DNA from: CARZYU01 sp964370085 | Lineage (GTDB): Bacteria; Bacillota_I; Bacilli_A; RF39; UBA660 | Direction: 5' to 3' | Length of the DNA stretch: 26,418 nucleotides | Assembly (NCBI GenBank): GCA_964370085.1 | Contig: CAYJHI010000013.1 | Span: 1 to 26,418 of the forward strand | Shown here: piece after piece, positions 1 through 6,769 of the stretch | Position numbering within the stretch: position 1 is the stretch's first letter | Layout: the number at the start of each line of letters is the position of its first letter | The notes under the pieces: model-generated | Databases searched by the model: none | Told to the model about the DNA's origin: nothing | The model's input: only the letters and a program-made list of their open reading frames with translations | Made by a program: the position numbers and the translations under genes

Positions 1-25
1 AAAAAAACTAATAATTACTTATTAG
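1..25 (-). terminator. Intrinsic terminator of tig
   Basis: A 7-bp stem (8-14 with 19-25, CTAATAA/TTATTAG) has a 4-base loop holding the tig stop codon. On the minus strand it is followed by a T tract (1-7) that runs to the window edge. Confidence 0.75.
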
Positions 26-1277
26 CTTCTTTCAACATTTCTACAGTCTTTCTAGTTTCTAAATCATACTTAATCATATCTATACCACCAAAAGCCTTTA
101 AAAATTCATCTTTTTTCATTTCATATTTATCTGCAAGTACATCTGCTTCCTTATCAGCTTCTTCATCACTAACAGTAATATTCTCTAACTTTTGTACTTC
201 TTCTAATACTAATCTAAACATAACATGTTTTTCTGCTTCTTTACTCATTTGACTTCTAATATCTTCTTCTTTAATATTAGCCATTTGATAATATAAATCT
301 AATGAAATACCTTGCATCTTTAATTGTTCTTCAAATCTTCCAAATAAACGATTAATTTCTTCATTTATCATTTCTTCTGGAATATCTACTTCTGTATTCT
401 TAGCAACTTCTTCTAATAAAGAATCAATATACTTATTCTCAGCATCCATCTCTTTATTAGCTTTAATATTAGCTTCTACTTCTTTTTCTAAAGTTTCTTT
501 AGAGTCAACACCTTCCATCGCTAAATCTTCAAAGAAATCAGCATCCATTTCTCTTTGTACTTTTTCTTTAACTTCATTAATCTTAACTTTAAATACAACA
601 GCTTTTCCTTTTAAATCTTCACTAGGATAATCTTCTGGAAAACTAACATTAACTTCTTTTTCTTCATCTTTATTCATTCCCACTAATTGTTCTTCAAACC
701 CAGGAATAAATGTATTACTTCCAATTTCAAGTGGATAATTTTCTCCTTTACCACCATCAAATGCTACACCTTCTTTAAATCCTTCAAAGTCTATAATAGC
801 AATATTACCATTTTCAACTTTACCTTCTTTAACAGCTTCTTCTTGGAATCTTTCTAACATATGAGAAATTTCATGTTCTATTTCTTCTTTAGTTACTTTA
901 ACTTTATCTGCTTTAACACCTAAACCTTTATATTTCTTAACTTTAACTTCTGGTTTAGTAACAAATCTAAATACAAACTCTACATGTTTATCATCTAAAC
1001 TCTTAATATCAACAGTTGGTTGTGCTACTGGCATTAATTCATTCTCAGTAACTGCTTTCATATAAGCATCTTGCATTAAATTATCACTAGCATGAACCAT
1101 AATTCTTTCTTTACCATATTTCTTTTCAAAAACATCTCTAGGTACTTTACCTTTTCTAAATCCATCTACACTAGCATCTTTAGATAACTCTTTAAAAGCT
1201 TTATCTAATGCTTTAGTAAATTCTTCCCCTTCAATTTTAACAATTATTTCTTTTACATTCTTATTTTCTTTTGCCAT
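15..1277 (-). CDS. tig: Trigger factor, ribosome-associated chaperone
   Basis: Cytoplasmic chaperone that binds the ribosome exit tunnel and shields nascent chains; the family also has peptidyl-prolyl isomerase activity. The product is 420 residues, a normal family length. The N-terminal ribosome-binding domain carries the signature GFRKGKVP near residue 40. A central FKBP-type isomerase domain spans about residues 150-240, with IDFEGFKEGVAFDGG and IPGFEEQLVGM. The rest is the helical C-terminal chaperone domain. I start at the ATG at 1277: it has GGAGG at a normal distance, whereas a TTG 15 bases upstream lies inside that same Shine-Dalgarno site. The gene overlaps the 3' end of a small upstream gene by 17 bases, so the two are probably co-transcribed and translationally coupled. 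A terminator overlaps the stop. Identity is secure. Confidence 0.97.
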   Translation of the reverse strand: MAKENKNVKEIIVKIEGEEFTKALDKAFKELSKDASVDGFRKGKVPRDVFEKKYGKERIMVHASDNLMQDAYMKAVTENELMPVAQPTVDIKSLDDKHVEFVFRFVTKPEVKVKKYKGLGVKADKVKVTKEEIEHEISHMLERFQEEAVKEGKVENGNIAIIDFEGFKEGVAFDGGKGENYPLEIGSNTFIPGFEEQLVGMNKDEEKEVNVSFPEDYPSEDLKGKAVVFKVKINEVKEKVQREMDADFFEDLAMEGVDSKETLEKEVEANIKANKEMDAENKYIDSLLEEVAKNTEVDIPEEMINEEINRLFGRFEEQLKMQGISLDLYYQMANIKEEDIRSQMSKEAEKHVMFRLVLEEVQKLENITVSDEEADKEADVLADKYEMKKDEFLKAFGGIDMIKYDLETRKTVEMLKEANK

Positions 1278-1467
1278 TTCTAAATCCTCCAAATTTCTTT
1301 ACTTTATTATTATTATTATTACTATTAGTAGTACCAAGAAGTTCTAAATATCTATTAGCTTCTTCTTCATTTCCTATAGCTAATGCTCTTGCACATCTTT
1401 CTTCTAAATACTGTCTTTTATTGTCAATAGTATAACCAATTCCAACATGCACAATTTTCTTATCCAT
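1261..1467 (-). CDS. Small basic protein of unknown function upstream of tig
   Basis: Sixty-eight residues; I do not recognise a family. It has a strong Shine-Dalgarno site (GAGGTGAAAGA before ATG), a plausible promoter upstream, and ends 17 bases inside tig, so it looks genuine. The N-terminal half is mixed alpha/beta-like (KIVHVGIGYTIDNK), followed by a charged helix (residues 20-45, EERCARALAIGNEEEANRYLE). Then come five Asn residues encoded by an ATT/AAT trinucleotide run, and a Lys/Arg/Gly tail. The tail codons for FGGF contain the Shine-Dalgarno site of tig, so this end is constrained by the next gene's start. It could be a minor ribosome-associated protein or simply a leader cistron coupling translation to tig; neither is shown. 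Confidence 0.75.
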   Translation of the reverse strand: MDKKIVHVGIGYTIDNKRQYLEERCARALAIGNEEEANRYLELLGTTNSNNNNNKVKKFGGFRNGKRK

Positions 1468-1489
1468 TCTTTCACCTCAAGTAGTTACT

Positions 1490-1518
1490 ATTTTAACTAA
1501 CTTTAACTATTTAATCAA
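1490..1518 (-). promoter_or_regulatory. Candidate sigma-A promoter for the small gene and tig
   Basis: On the minus strand, TTGATT (1513-1518), a 17-base spacer, then TAAAAT (1490-1495). Transcription would start near 1483, about 15 bases before the ATG at 1467. It lies directly downstream of the greA terminator, which supports an independent unit. Confidence 0.6.
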
Positions 1519-1546
1519 GAAAAATCTGTATAATTTATACAGATTT
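1516..1546 (-). terminator. Intrinsic terminator of greA
   Basis: A perfect 11-bp stem (1522-1532 with 1536-1546, AAATCTGTATA/TATACAGATTT) with a 3-base loop, then a short T-rich tail on the minus strand. The stem includes two bases of the greA stop codon. Confidence 0.8.
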
Positions 1547-2015
1547 ACTTAATTTCTTTTATTTCAACTTCATATGATCCATTAGGACTATCTACTACTA
1601 CAATATCTCCCACTTTATGTTTCATAAGTGCAATTGCAATAGGACTCTCATTAGAAATTTTACTTTCAAACGGATCAGCTTCATGACTACCTACAATTTT
1701 ATATTCATCTGAATCATCAGCATCATCAACATAATTAATTACAACTGTACTACCAAGTCCTACTATATCTTTAGAAACTTCTTTAATAATAGTTGCATTC
1801 TCTACCATTCTCTCAATTGATTTAATTCTAGCTTCTAATTGAGCTTGTTCATTTTTAGCAGCATCATAATCAGCATTCTCTGATAAATCTCCTAAACTTC
1901 TAGCCTCTTTAATAGCTTGTATATTTTCAGGTCTCTTAACATTAACTAAAACGTCTAACTCTGCTTTTAAATCTTCAAAACCCTCTTGAGTTAAATATAC
2001 TGGTTTTTTATTCAT
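1545..2015 (-). CDS. greA: Transcription elongation factor GreA
   Basis: Rescues backtracked RNA polymerase by stimulating cleavage of the nascent RNA through the secondary channel. The 156-residue length matches the family. The N-terminal coiled coil contains the diagnostic tip GDLSENADYDAAKNEQ (about residues 42-57), with the acidic residues that reach the polymerase active site. The C-terminal FKBP-like globular domain follows from about residue 80. The start has GAGGTG seven bases upstream. A terminator overlaps the stop and a promoter-like sequence lies upstream, so it is probably transcribed alone, with possible read-through from dgt, which has no convincing terminator. In B. subtilis greA also follows the yrrM-yrrN-yrrO cluster, with udk between. 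Confidence 0.97.
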   Translation of the reverse strand: MNKKPVYLTQEGFEDLKAELDVLVNVKRPENIQAIKEARSLGDLSENADYDAAKNEQAQLEARIKSIERMVENATIIKEVSKDIVGLGSTVVINYVDDADDSDEYKIVGSHEADPFESKISNESPIAIALMKHKVGDIVVVDSPNGSYEVEIKEIK

Positions 2016-2049
2016 TTTTCTTCACCTCTTTAAATACAGCGTCTTAAAA

Positions 2050-2078
2050 AGAATACTACAAAAACCCTAAAAAGTCAA
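2050..2078 (-). promoter_or_regulatory. Candidate sigma-A promoter for greA
   Basis: On the minus strand, TTGACT (2073-2078), 17 bases, then TATTCT (2050-2055) in the dgt-greA gap. Good -35 element, weaker -10. Confidence 0.5.
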
Positions 2079-2090
2079 TCTTTTTCGTTC

Positions 2091-3203
2091 TTAGACCTCA
2101 TTGATCCTCATCAAATAATAGTCATCAGTCATCCCTGCTATATAATCAATTACTTTTCTTTTGTTAGAAGTATTCTCTAAGTATTCACTAGACATATTAT
2201 GCAAGAATACTAAATAAATATCACTATCTCTATTATTTTCTTCTAAATCATTAAGATATTTATAAAATAGTTTAAAAGTTTTCTCTTTATATAAAGCTAA
2301 ATCTTCCTTTTTATTAGAATAATTATATATATTAGCATAATTAAACTTCTTTAATAACGTAAGAGCCCTAAATACTTCTTCACTAAGTTTAATATAAGGT
2401 TTATTAATACTATTACTAATAATATCAAGTACCAAAGTATTTATAATATCTCTATTATTATTACCAAGTACACTAGTAACTTCTAAAGGTAAATCTTCTC
2501 TATTTAAAACACCTAAAGCAATAGCATCTTCTATATCTCTACCAATATATCCAACTATATCACAAAGTCTAACTACACATCCTTCTAAAGTCATAGGGGA
2601 TTTCTTATTAGATAAAGATAAATTAGTATAAGAAATATCATAATCACTAAGAAATTCTTCTAAAGTCTTAGTACTAGGCTTATATATATTATCTAACATT
2701 TCCCCATTATGACACATAATCCCATCTAATACTTGCAAAGATAAATTAATACCAACACCATTATTCTCTAACACCATATAATGTCTAACACTCTGTATAT
2801 TATGTGCAAAAGACTCATTAAGTTCTAACAAAGAAATCTCATTAAGTATCTTCTCACCTTCATGCCCCAAAGGGGTATGCCCAATGTCATGGCCTAAGGC
2901 TATGGCTTCAATTAAATCCTCATTTAATTTAAGACTTCTACCTATTGTTCTAGCAATCTTACTAACAAACTGCACATGAACACTTCTCTTACTTACATGA
3001 TCATTATTCTTATATGAATAAACTTGTGTTTTATTTAAATATCTTGTATAAGATAATGCATGAATAATACGGTCTACATCTCTAAAAAAAGCAGGTCTAA
3101 TATCACTTGTTTCTTCTTTTAATCTAACGGCTTCACTACTCTTACAAGCATATTCTGATAAACCATTCTCATACCTAATTAAATTATTCTTAACTTCATC
3201 CAT
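2091..3203 (-). CDS. dgt: dGTPase-like HD-domain triphosphohydrolase
   Basis: Predicted cytoplasmic deoxynucleoside triphosphate triphosphohydrolase, which splits dNTPs to nucleoside and tripolyphosphate. The N-terminal pattern RDVDRIIHALSYTRYLNKTQV matches the family motif around R-D-x-x-R-I-x-H and K-T-Q-V. The HD metal site is visible as H76, then GHDIGHTPLGHEGE (H105, D106, H109, H114), with a later Asp in VRLCDIVGY near residue 215. At 370 residues it belongs to the shorter dGTPase-like group; nucleotide preference and allosteric control cannot be read from sequence. It starts 8 bases before the end of trhP2 and has its own GGAG site, so it is in the trhP operon. In B. subtilis the equivalent slot before greA is held by uridine kinase, so this is a local gene difference. 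Confidence 0.9.
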   Translation of the reverse strand: MDEVKNNLIRYENGLSEYACKSSEAVRLKEETSDIRPAFFRDVDRIIHALSYTRYLNKTQVYSYKNNDHVSKRSVHVQFVSKIARTIGRSLKLNEDLIEAIALGHDIGHTPLGHEGEKILNEISLLELNESFAHNIQSVRHYMVLENNGVGINLSLQVLDGIMCHNGEMLDNIYKPSTKTLEEFLSDYDISYTNLSLSNKKSPMTLEGCVVRLCDIVGYIGRDIEDAIALGVLNREDLPLEVTSVLGNNNRDIINTLVLDIISNSINKPYIKLSEEVFRALTLLKKFNYANIYNYSNKKEDLALYKEKTFKLFYKYLNDLEENNRDSDIYLVFLHNMSSEYLENTSNKRKVIDYIAGMTDDYYLMRINEV

Positions 3204-4377
3204 TCTTTTTCTCCTTTAATCTAATCATTGAAAACTTCTCTAACTCTTTATCAAAAGGTAACATCAATACTTCCTCTGGATGTCTAGCAACTTCTATTTC
3301 TTCATTATCTAAATTATAAATCTTTAAAACTATATAAGGATATCTCTCTCCACTAGGAGTAAATATTTCTAATTCATCACCTATCTTAAAATAATTTCTT
3401 TGTGAAATAACCAACTTACCATCTTTATAATCATTAATAATAGCCACAAATTCTTGATTAGACAACTCTTGTCTTCCCGTATAATATTGACTAGTCATAT
3501 CTGCTTCTTTATCAAAAAAATGACTATCTGTTTCTCTATTGGCAACCCTTCCTAATATAACATTCATTTCACTCAGTAATTCACCACTTAAACTATCATT
3601 ATAATAAGCATCTATTATCTTCCTATAAGCTGAAATAACAGTTGCTAAATAATATAAAGAACGCATTCTACCTTCAACTTTCAAACTCTTAACACCTATA
3701 TCTATCATATCTTTTATATAATAAGCCATATTCAAATCTTTAGTAGCCATTGTAAACTTACTATCATTACCTGTATCAAAAGCAAATCGACATACTTGAG
3801 CACATCCACCTCTATTAGAATCTCTATTTGTCACATAGTTAGATAAAACACATCTCCCACTATAAAAAGTACACATAGCGCCATGAATAAATATTTCTGT
3901 ATCAACTCCTGTTTCTAAAATAACATCACTAATTTGCTTCTTATTAAGTTCTCTTGCTAGTACTACTCTATCAATACCTAAAGATTGATAAAACTTAACA
4001 CTCTCTATATTACTACAAGAAGCCTGAGTGCTAAGATGAACTTCCACATCACTAAAATTATCTTTAATATAAGAAACTATAAAAGGATCACTCACTATAA
4101 AAGCATCAATACCCGCTTCATAAACTGATTTAATATAATCTTCTACTCCCTCTAAATCATCATTATGAAATACAATATTTAATGTTAAATAAACTTTCTT
4201 ATTTAAAGAATGTGCAAAATCACAAGCCTCTCTAATTTCTTCTATACTAAAGTTATTAGCATTAGCTCTTAAACTATAATCTTGTCCTCCTATATAAACA
4301 GCATCTGCTCCATATAACAAAGTTATTTTTAATCTTTCTAAATCTCCAGCAGGAGACAACAACTCAATTCTTTTCAT
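3196..4377 (-). CDS. trhP2: TrhP2/YrrO-type U32 family protein, tRNA uridine-34 hydroxylation
   Basis: U32 'peptidase' family member. In B. subtilis the YrrN/YrrO (TrhP1/TrhP2) pair is needed for prephenate-dependent 5-hydroxyuridine formation at tRNA wobble position 34. The 393-residue product opens with ELLSPAGDLERLK and has the family core HGAMC...YSGRC...NRGGC...C. Its four cysteines (C169, C176, C192, C196) match the expected iron-sulfur ligands. A C-terminal beta-rich domain follows, with KIGDELEIFTPSG near residue 325. Start and stop are fused to neighbours: the ATG overlaps the trhP1 stop as TAATG, and the end overlaps the dgt start by 8 bases. It is the only gene here ending in TGA. 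Direct evidence of the modification would need tRNA analysis. Confidence 0.92.
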   Translation of the reverse strand: MKRIELLSPAGDLERLKITLLYGADAVYIGGQDYSLRANANNFSIEEIREACDFAHSLNKKVYLTLNIVFHNDDLEGVEDYIKSVYEAGIDAFIVSDPFIVSYIKDNFSDVEVHLSTQASCSNIESVKFYQSLGIDRVVLARELNKKQISDVILETGVDTEIFIHGAMCTFYSGRCVLSNYVTNRDSNRGGCAQVCRFAFDTGNDSKFTMATKDLNMAYYIKDMIDIGVKSLKVEGRMRSLYYLATVISAYRKIIDAYYNDSLSGELLSEMNVILGRVANRETDSHFFDKEADMTSQYYTGRQELSNQEFVAIINDYKDGKLVISQRNYFKIGDELEIFTPSGERYPYIVLKIYNLDNEEIEVARHPEEVLMLPFDKELEKFSMIRLKEKKNG

Positions 4378-5198
4378 TATTTATTCTCCCTCTTTACTTT
4401 AAATATTGTCTTAGTAATAAAAAAGCCTAAGTAATTACCAAACTTTTCATTAATAATATCCTTTTCAAAAGATAAAACTATATTTACAAAATCACCATGA
4501 TCAATTCCTTCCTCATTAAGTAATAAATAATCAAAACAACTAACATCTTCTTCCAAACTAAAACCATTAACAATATTCTTATATTTAAAAGAAGTACCCC
4601 CTTCATTTTCAAACACATGATATTTTTGCTTACTAACAGGTTCTTCTATTTCTAAAGAATAATTATTATCTAACTTATTATACTCACTATAATTACTAAT
4701 CAACTTTCTCTTTGAATTACAAGCACTCATATATCCAAAATAATTAATTATTAAAGACATGTTAGTATTGTTTTTTATTTCTATCATTTCATCAAATGTA
4801 ATCTCACTAGATAAAAGACCATATTTAACACCCTTACTATAATAAAAATTACAAGTTTTATAATTAGTAACCATATAAGATTGATTCCATACTAATTCTA
4901 AGTTTAAATTAAGTTCTTCTTTTAACTTAATATAAGCTAAATCATAAAATAAAATACCTTTAACATTCAACTTATCTAATTCTAAAAGAGTTTTCTTAAC
5001 TTCTGCTATTTCCTCATTCATCAATACTTTATTCATCACAACAAAAACATCAAATCCCTTGAATTTTTTTATCTCTTCTAACTTAAAAGTAACTTCATAA
5101 TCACTAGAATAACAATCTATAGGTAATAAAAATGTGTTTATTCCTTTATCTAGATAATCATTTATATTAAGTGTACTTGGTTTAACTATATATTTCAT
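4377..5198 (-). CDS. trhP1: TrhP1/YrrN-type U32-like partner protein
   Basis: Divergent U32-family protein of 273 residues, the expected partner of TrhP2 in tRNA U34 hydroxylation. The assignment rests on position and on a match to the YrrN pattern: a TNY-x-TCN segment near residue 112, then YMSACNSKRKLISNYSEY (about residues 152-170). This corresponds to the U32 core but keeps only one of the four cluster cysteines, as I recall for B. subtilis YrrN. A cluster-binding role is therefore unlikely and a scaffold or partner role more plausible. GAGGTG lies six bases before the ATG. The stop overlaps the trhP2 start as TAATG, implying coupled synthesis. I could not find a strong promoter in the 102-base gap upstream, which it shares with the divergent zinc-ribbon gene. 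Confidence 0.82.
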   Translation of the reverse strand: MKYIVKPSTLNINDYLDKGINTFLLPIDCYSSDYEVTFKLEEIKKFKGFDVFVVMNKVLMNEEIAEVKKTLLELDKLNVKGILFYDLAYIKLKEELNLNLELVWNQSYMVTNYKTCNFYYSKGVKYGLLSSEITFDEMIEIKNNTNMSLIINYFGYMSACNSKRKLISNYSEYNKLDNNYSLEIEEPVSKQKYHVFENEGGTSFKYKNIVNGFSLEEDVSCFDYLLLNEEGIDHGDFVNIVLSFEKDIINEKFGNYLGFFITKTIFKVKRENK

Positions 5199-5245
5199 TT
5201 AATTCACCTCAAAACTATCTATATAATAACATATTAATACAATAA

Positions 5246-5274
5246 TTGACACTTAATTTCTTAAAGTGTATAAT
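5246..5274 (+). promoter_or_regulatory. Consensus sigma-A promoter with embedded inverted repeat
   Basis: TTGACA (5246-5251), exactly 17 bases, TATAAT (5269-5274): both hexamers match consensus. An inverted repeat ACACTT (5249-5254) / AAGTGT (5264-5269) spans the spacer and touches both hexamers, as a repressor operator would. The leader to the GTG at 5301 would be about 20 bases. Confidence 0.85.
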
Positions 5275-5300
5275 ATGGCTAAGAGGGAGAGTGAATAATA

Positions 5301-5705
5301 GTGAAATTTTGTCAAAACTGTGGAAAAAAACTAAATGAAGGAGCAGATATCTGTTTAAACTGTGGTGTTGTCGTTAGTAATAATAACAATTCTAATGCAA
5401 TTAAAAACGGTAATACTACTAATGTATTAGCTATATTAGGATTTGTTTTTTCAATCGTTGGTATTTTTTCATTTATCTTTTTAATATTTGGTGTTGCTGG
5501 ATTAGTCCTATCAATCATCGGATTAGTTAAAGCTAATAAGGAAAAGACTGGTAAAGGTTTAGCTCTAGCAGGTACTATCATCGGTGGTGTTGCTGTACTA
5601 GCATGGCTTATTACTATTTTTATTTCTATTGGTGTTGCATCTAACATTATTGATGATAATATCTTTGATTATGATTATTACGATTCATATGACTACTGGT
5701 ATTAA
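5301..5705 (+). CDS. Zinc-ribbon, DUF4190-type small membrane protein (paralogue 1)
   Basis: A 134-residue protein with an N-terminal zinc ribbon (CQNCG near residue 4 and CLNCG near residue 18) and a short Asn-rich linker. Two hydrophobic hairpins follow (about residues 42-74 and 86-115), with the GKGLALAGTIIGG loop typical of DUF4190-like proteins. The last 20 residues are mostly Asp and Tyr. It starts with GTG, supported by AGAGGGAGA ten bases upstream. The function is not known; such proteins probably sense or scaffold at the membrane. It lies opposite to its neighbours behind a consensus promoter, is followed by a tandem paralogue, and splits the tRNA-modification genes. Cytoplasmic placement of the ribbon is an inference. 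Confidence 0.85.
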   Translation: MKFCQNCGKKLNEGADICLNCGVVVSNNNNSNAIKNGNTTNVLAILGFVFSIVGIFSFIFLIFGVAGLVLSIIGLVKANKEKTGKGLALAGTIIGGVAVLAWLITIFISIGVASNIIDDNIFDYDYYDSYDYWY

Positions 5706-5767
5706 TCATTGCAAATAATGTCGATTAATGATAAGATAAACATATAATTTGAAGGAGGAGAAAAATT

Positions 5768-6127
5768 ATGAAATATTGTCCAAATTGTGGAAAAGAAGTT
5801 AAAGATGGAGCAGATATTTGCTTAGGATGTGGAACTGTTATTAATAAAGGTAATGTTGCTAATACTAACAATAGTGTTGCTGGTAAACAAAGTAATGTTG
5901 TTGGAATTATCGGATTTGTATCATCTTTAGTAGGTCTATTCTTATGGCCATTTGTATTCGGAACTGCTGGTATTATTTGCTCAGCAATCGGAATTAGTAA
6001 AGCTAAAACATTACAATCTGGTAAAGGATTATCAATTGCCGGTTTAATCGTTGGTATTGTTGATATCGTTTGGTGGATTATTGCACTAATTATATTAGTA
6101 GCAGTTGGTTCAGCATTATACTACTAA
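5768..6127 (+). CDS. Zinc-ribbon, DUF4190-type small membrane protein (paralogue 2)
   Basis: This 119-residue tandem paralogue of the preceding gene has the same plan: CPNCG and CLGCG zinc-ribbon knuckles in the first 22 residues, a Ser/Asn linker, then two hydrophobic segments (about residues 44-70 and 82-117) around SGKGLSIAGLIVG. It lacks the acidic, Tyr-rich tail of paralogue 1 and ends at the membrane. A strong GGAGGAG site precedes the ATG. The 62-base gap to paralogue 1 has no terminator, so the pair is probably one transcript ending at the bidirectional terminator after this gene. The function is unknown. Duplication followed by tail loss or gain is the simplest history. Confidence 0.85.
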   Translation: MKYCPNCGKEVKDGADICLGCGTVINKGNVANTNNSVAGKQSNVVGIIGFVSSLVGLFLWPFVFGTAGIICSAIGISKAKTLQSGKGLSIAGLIVGIVDIVWWIIALIILVAVGSALYY

Positions 6128-6129
6128 TA

Positions 6130-6163
6130 AAAAAAGACACTTCGCAATGAAGTGTTTTTCTTT
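6130..6163. terminator. Bidirectional intrinsic terminator between converging units
   Basis: Stem ACACTTC (6137-6143) / GAAGTGT (6149-6155) with a GCAAT loop. A T-rich tract follows on the plus strand and an A-rich tract precedes it, giving T-rich RNA on the minus strand. It can end both the zinc-ribbon pair and trmR. Confidence 0.88.
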
Positions 6164-6166
6164 TGT

Positions 6167-6769
6167 TTAATTTTTATGGCTAATTGATATACCGTCACCT
6201 AAAGAAAGAAAAGTAGTAGAATACTCATCATTCTCTTTAAGAAAAATAATATATTCTCTAATTTTACGAACTAAACTTCTAAGATTAGAACTTTTAATCT
6301 CACTATCATCTTTATCAACTAAACCATGAAAATTTAAATTATCAGTAATAATTATACCCTCTTCTACTAAATTCTTTTCAAACTGTAAAAAGAAAGCCTT
6401 ATTTTGTGCTTTAGCAGCATCTAAAAAAATCATATCATATTTGTCTCTTAAAGATACTTCTTTAGCATCTTTAAATATTAAAGTAATTCTATCACAAAGA
6501 TTAAATTTTTTTATATTCTTAACCGCTTCTAAATAACGAACTTCATCTCTTTCAATTGAAGTAATTTTTAAATCACTCTTAGCAAGAGCCATCATAATAG
6601 AAGAATACCCTATCGCAGTACCAACTTCCAATATTTCTTTAATATCATGTTTAATTATAAAAGTAGTTAAAAAATCAATACCTTCATCTTGCATAATAGG
6701 CACATTATTAACTTTAGCATATTTTTTCATTTCTTTTATCAAAGAAATTTTACTATCTACCACGGCCAT
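6167..6769 (-). CDS. trmR: TrmR/YrrM-type tRNA 5-hydroxyuridine methyltransferase
   Basis: SAM-dependent O-methyltransferase of the class related to catechol O-methyltransferase. B. subtilis TrmR (YrrM) methylates 5-hydroxyuridine to 5-methoxyuridine at tRNA position 34. In the 200 residues the SAM-binding loop is LEVGTAIGYSS (about 46-56), the acidic ribose-binding position is in ITSIERDE, the metal/substrate strand is DMIFLDAAKAQ (about 111-121), and IITDNLNFHGLV follows. The C-terminal T-x-FLSLGDGI matches the family end. The ATG has AGAGGAGA and lies 13 bases inside mltG, so the two are coupled. The substrate call relies on synteny with trhP1/trhP2, which are 1 kb away beyond the two zinc-ribbon genes. 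Confidence 0.9.
   Translation of the reverse strand: MAVVDSKISLIKEMKKYAKVNNVPIMQDEGIDFLTTFIIKHDIKEILEVGTAIGYSSIMMALAKSDLKITSIERDEVRYLEAVKNIKKFNLCDRITLIFKDAKEVSLRDKYDMIFLDAAKAQNKAFFLQFEKNLVEEGIIITDNLNFHGLVDKDDSEIKSSNLRSLVRKIREYIIFLKENDEYSTTFLSLGDGISISHKN

Noticed and set aside
2068..2090. AAAAAG/CTTTTT inverted repeat after dgt as a terminator
   Set aside because: Almost all A-T stem with no following T run, and it overlaps the greA -35 element.
5312..5647. Open frame opposite the first zinc-ribbon gene
   Set aside because: Antisense shadow of a gene with a promoter, ribosome binding site and paralogue; no binding site of its own.
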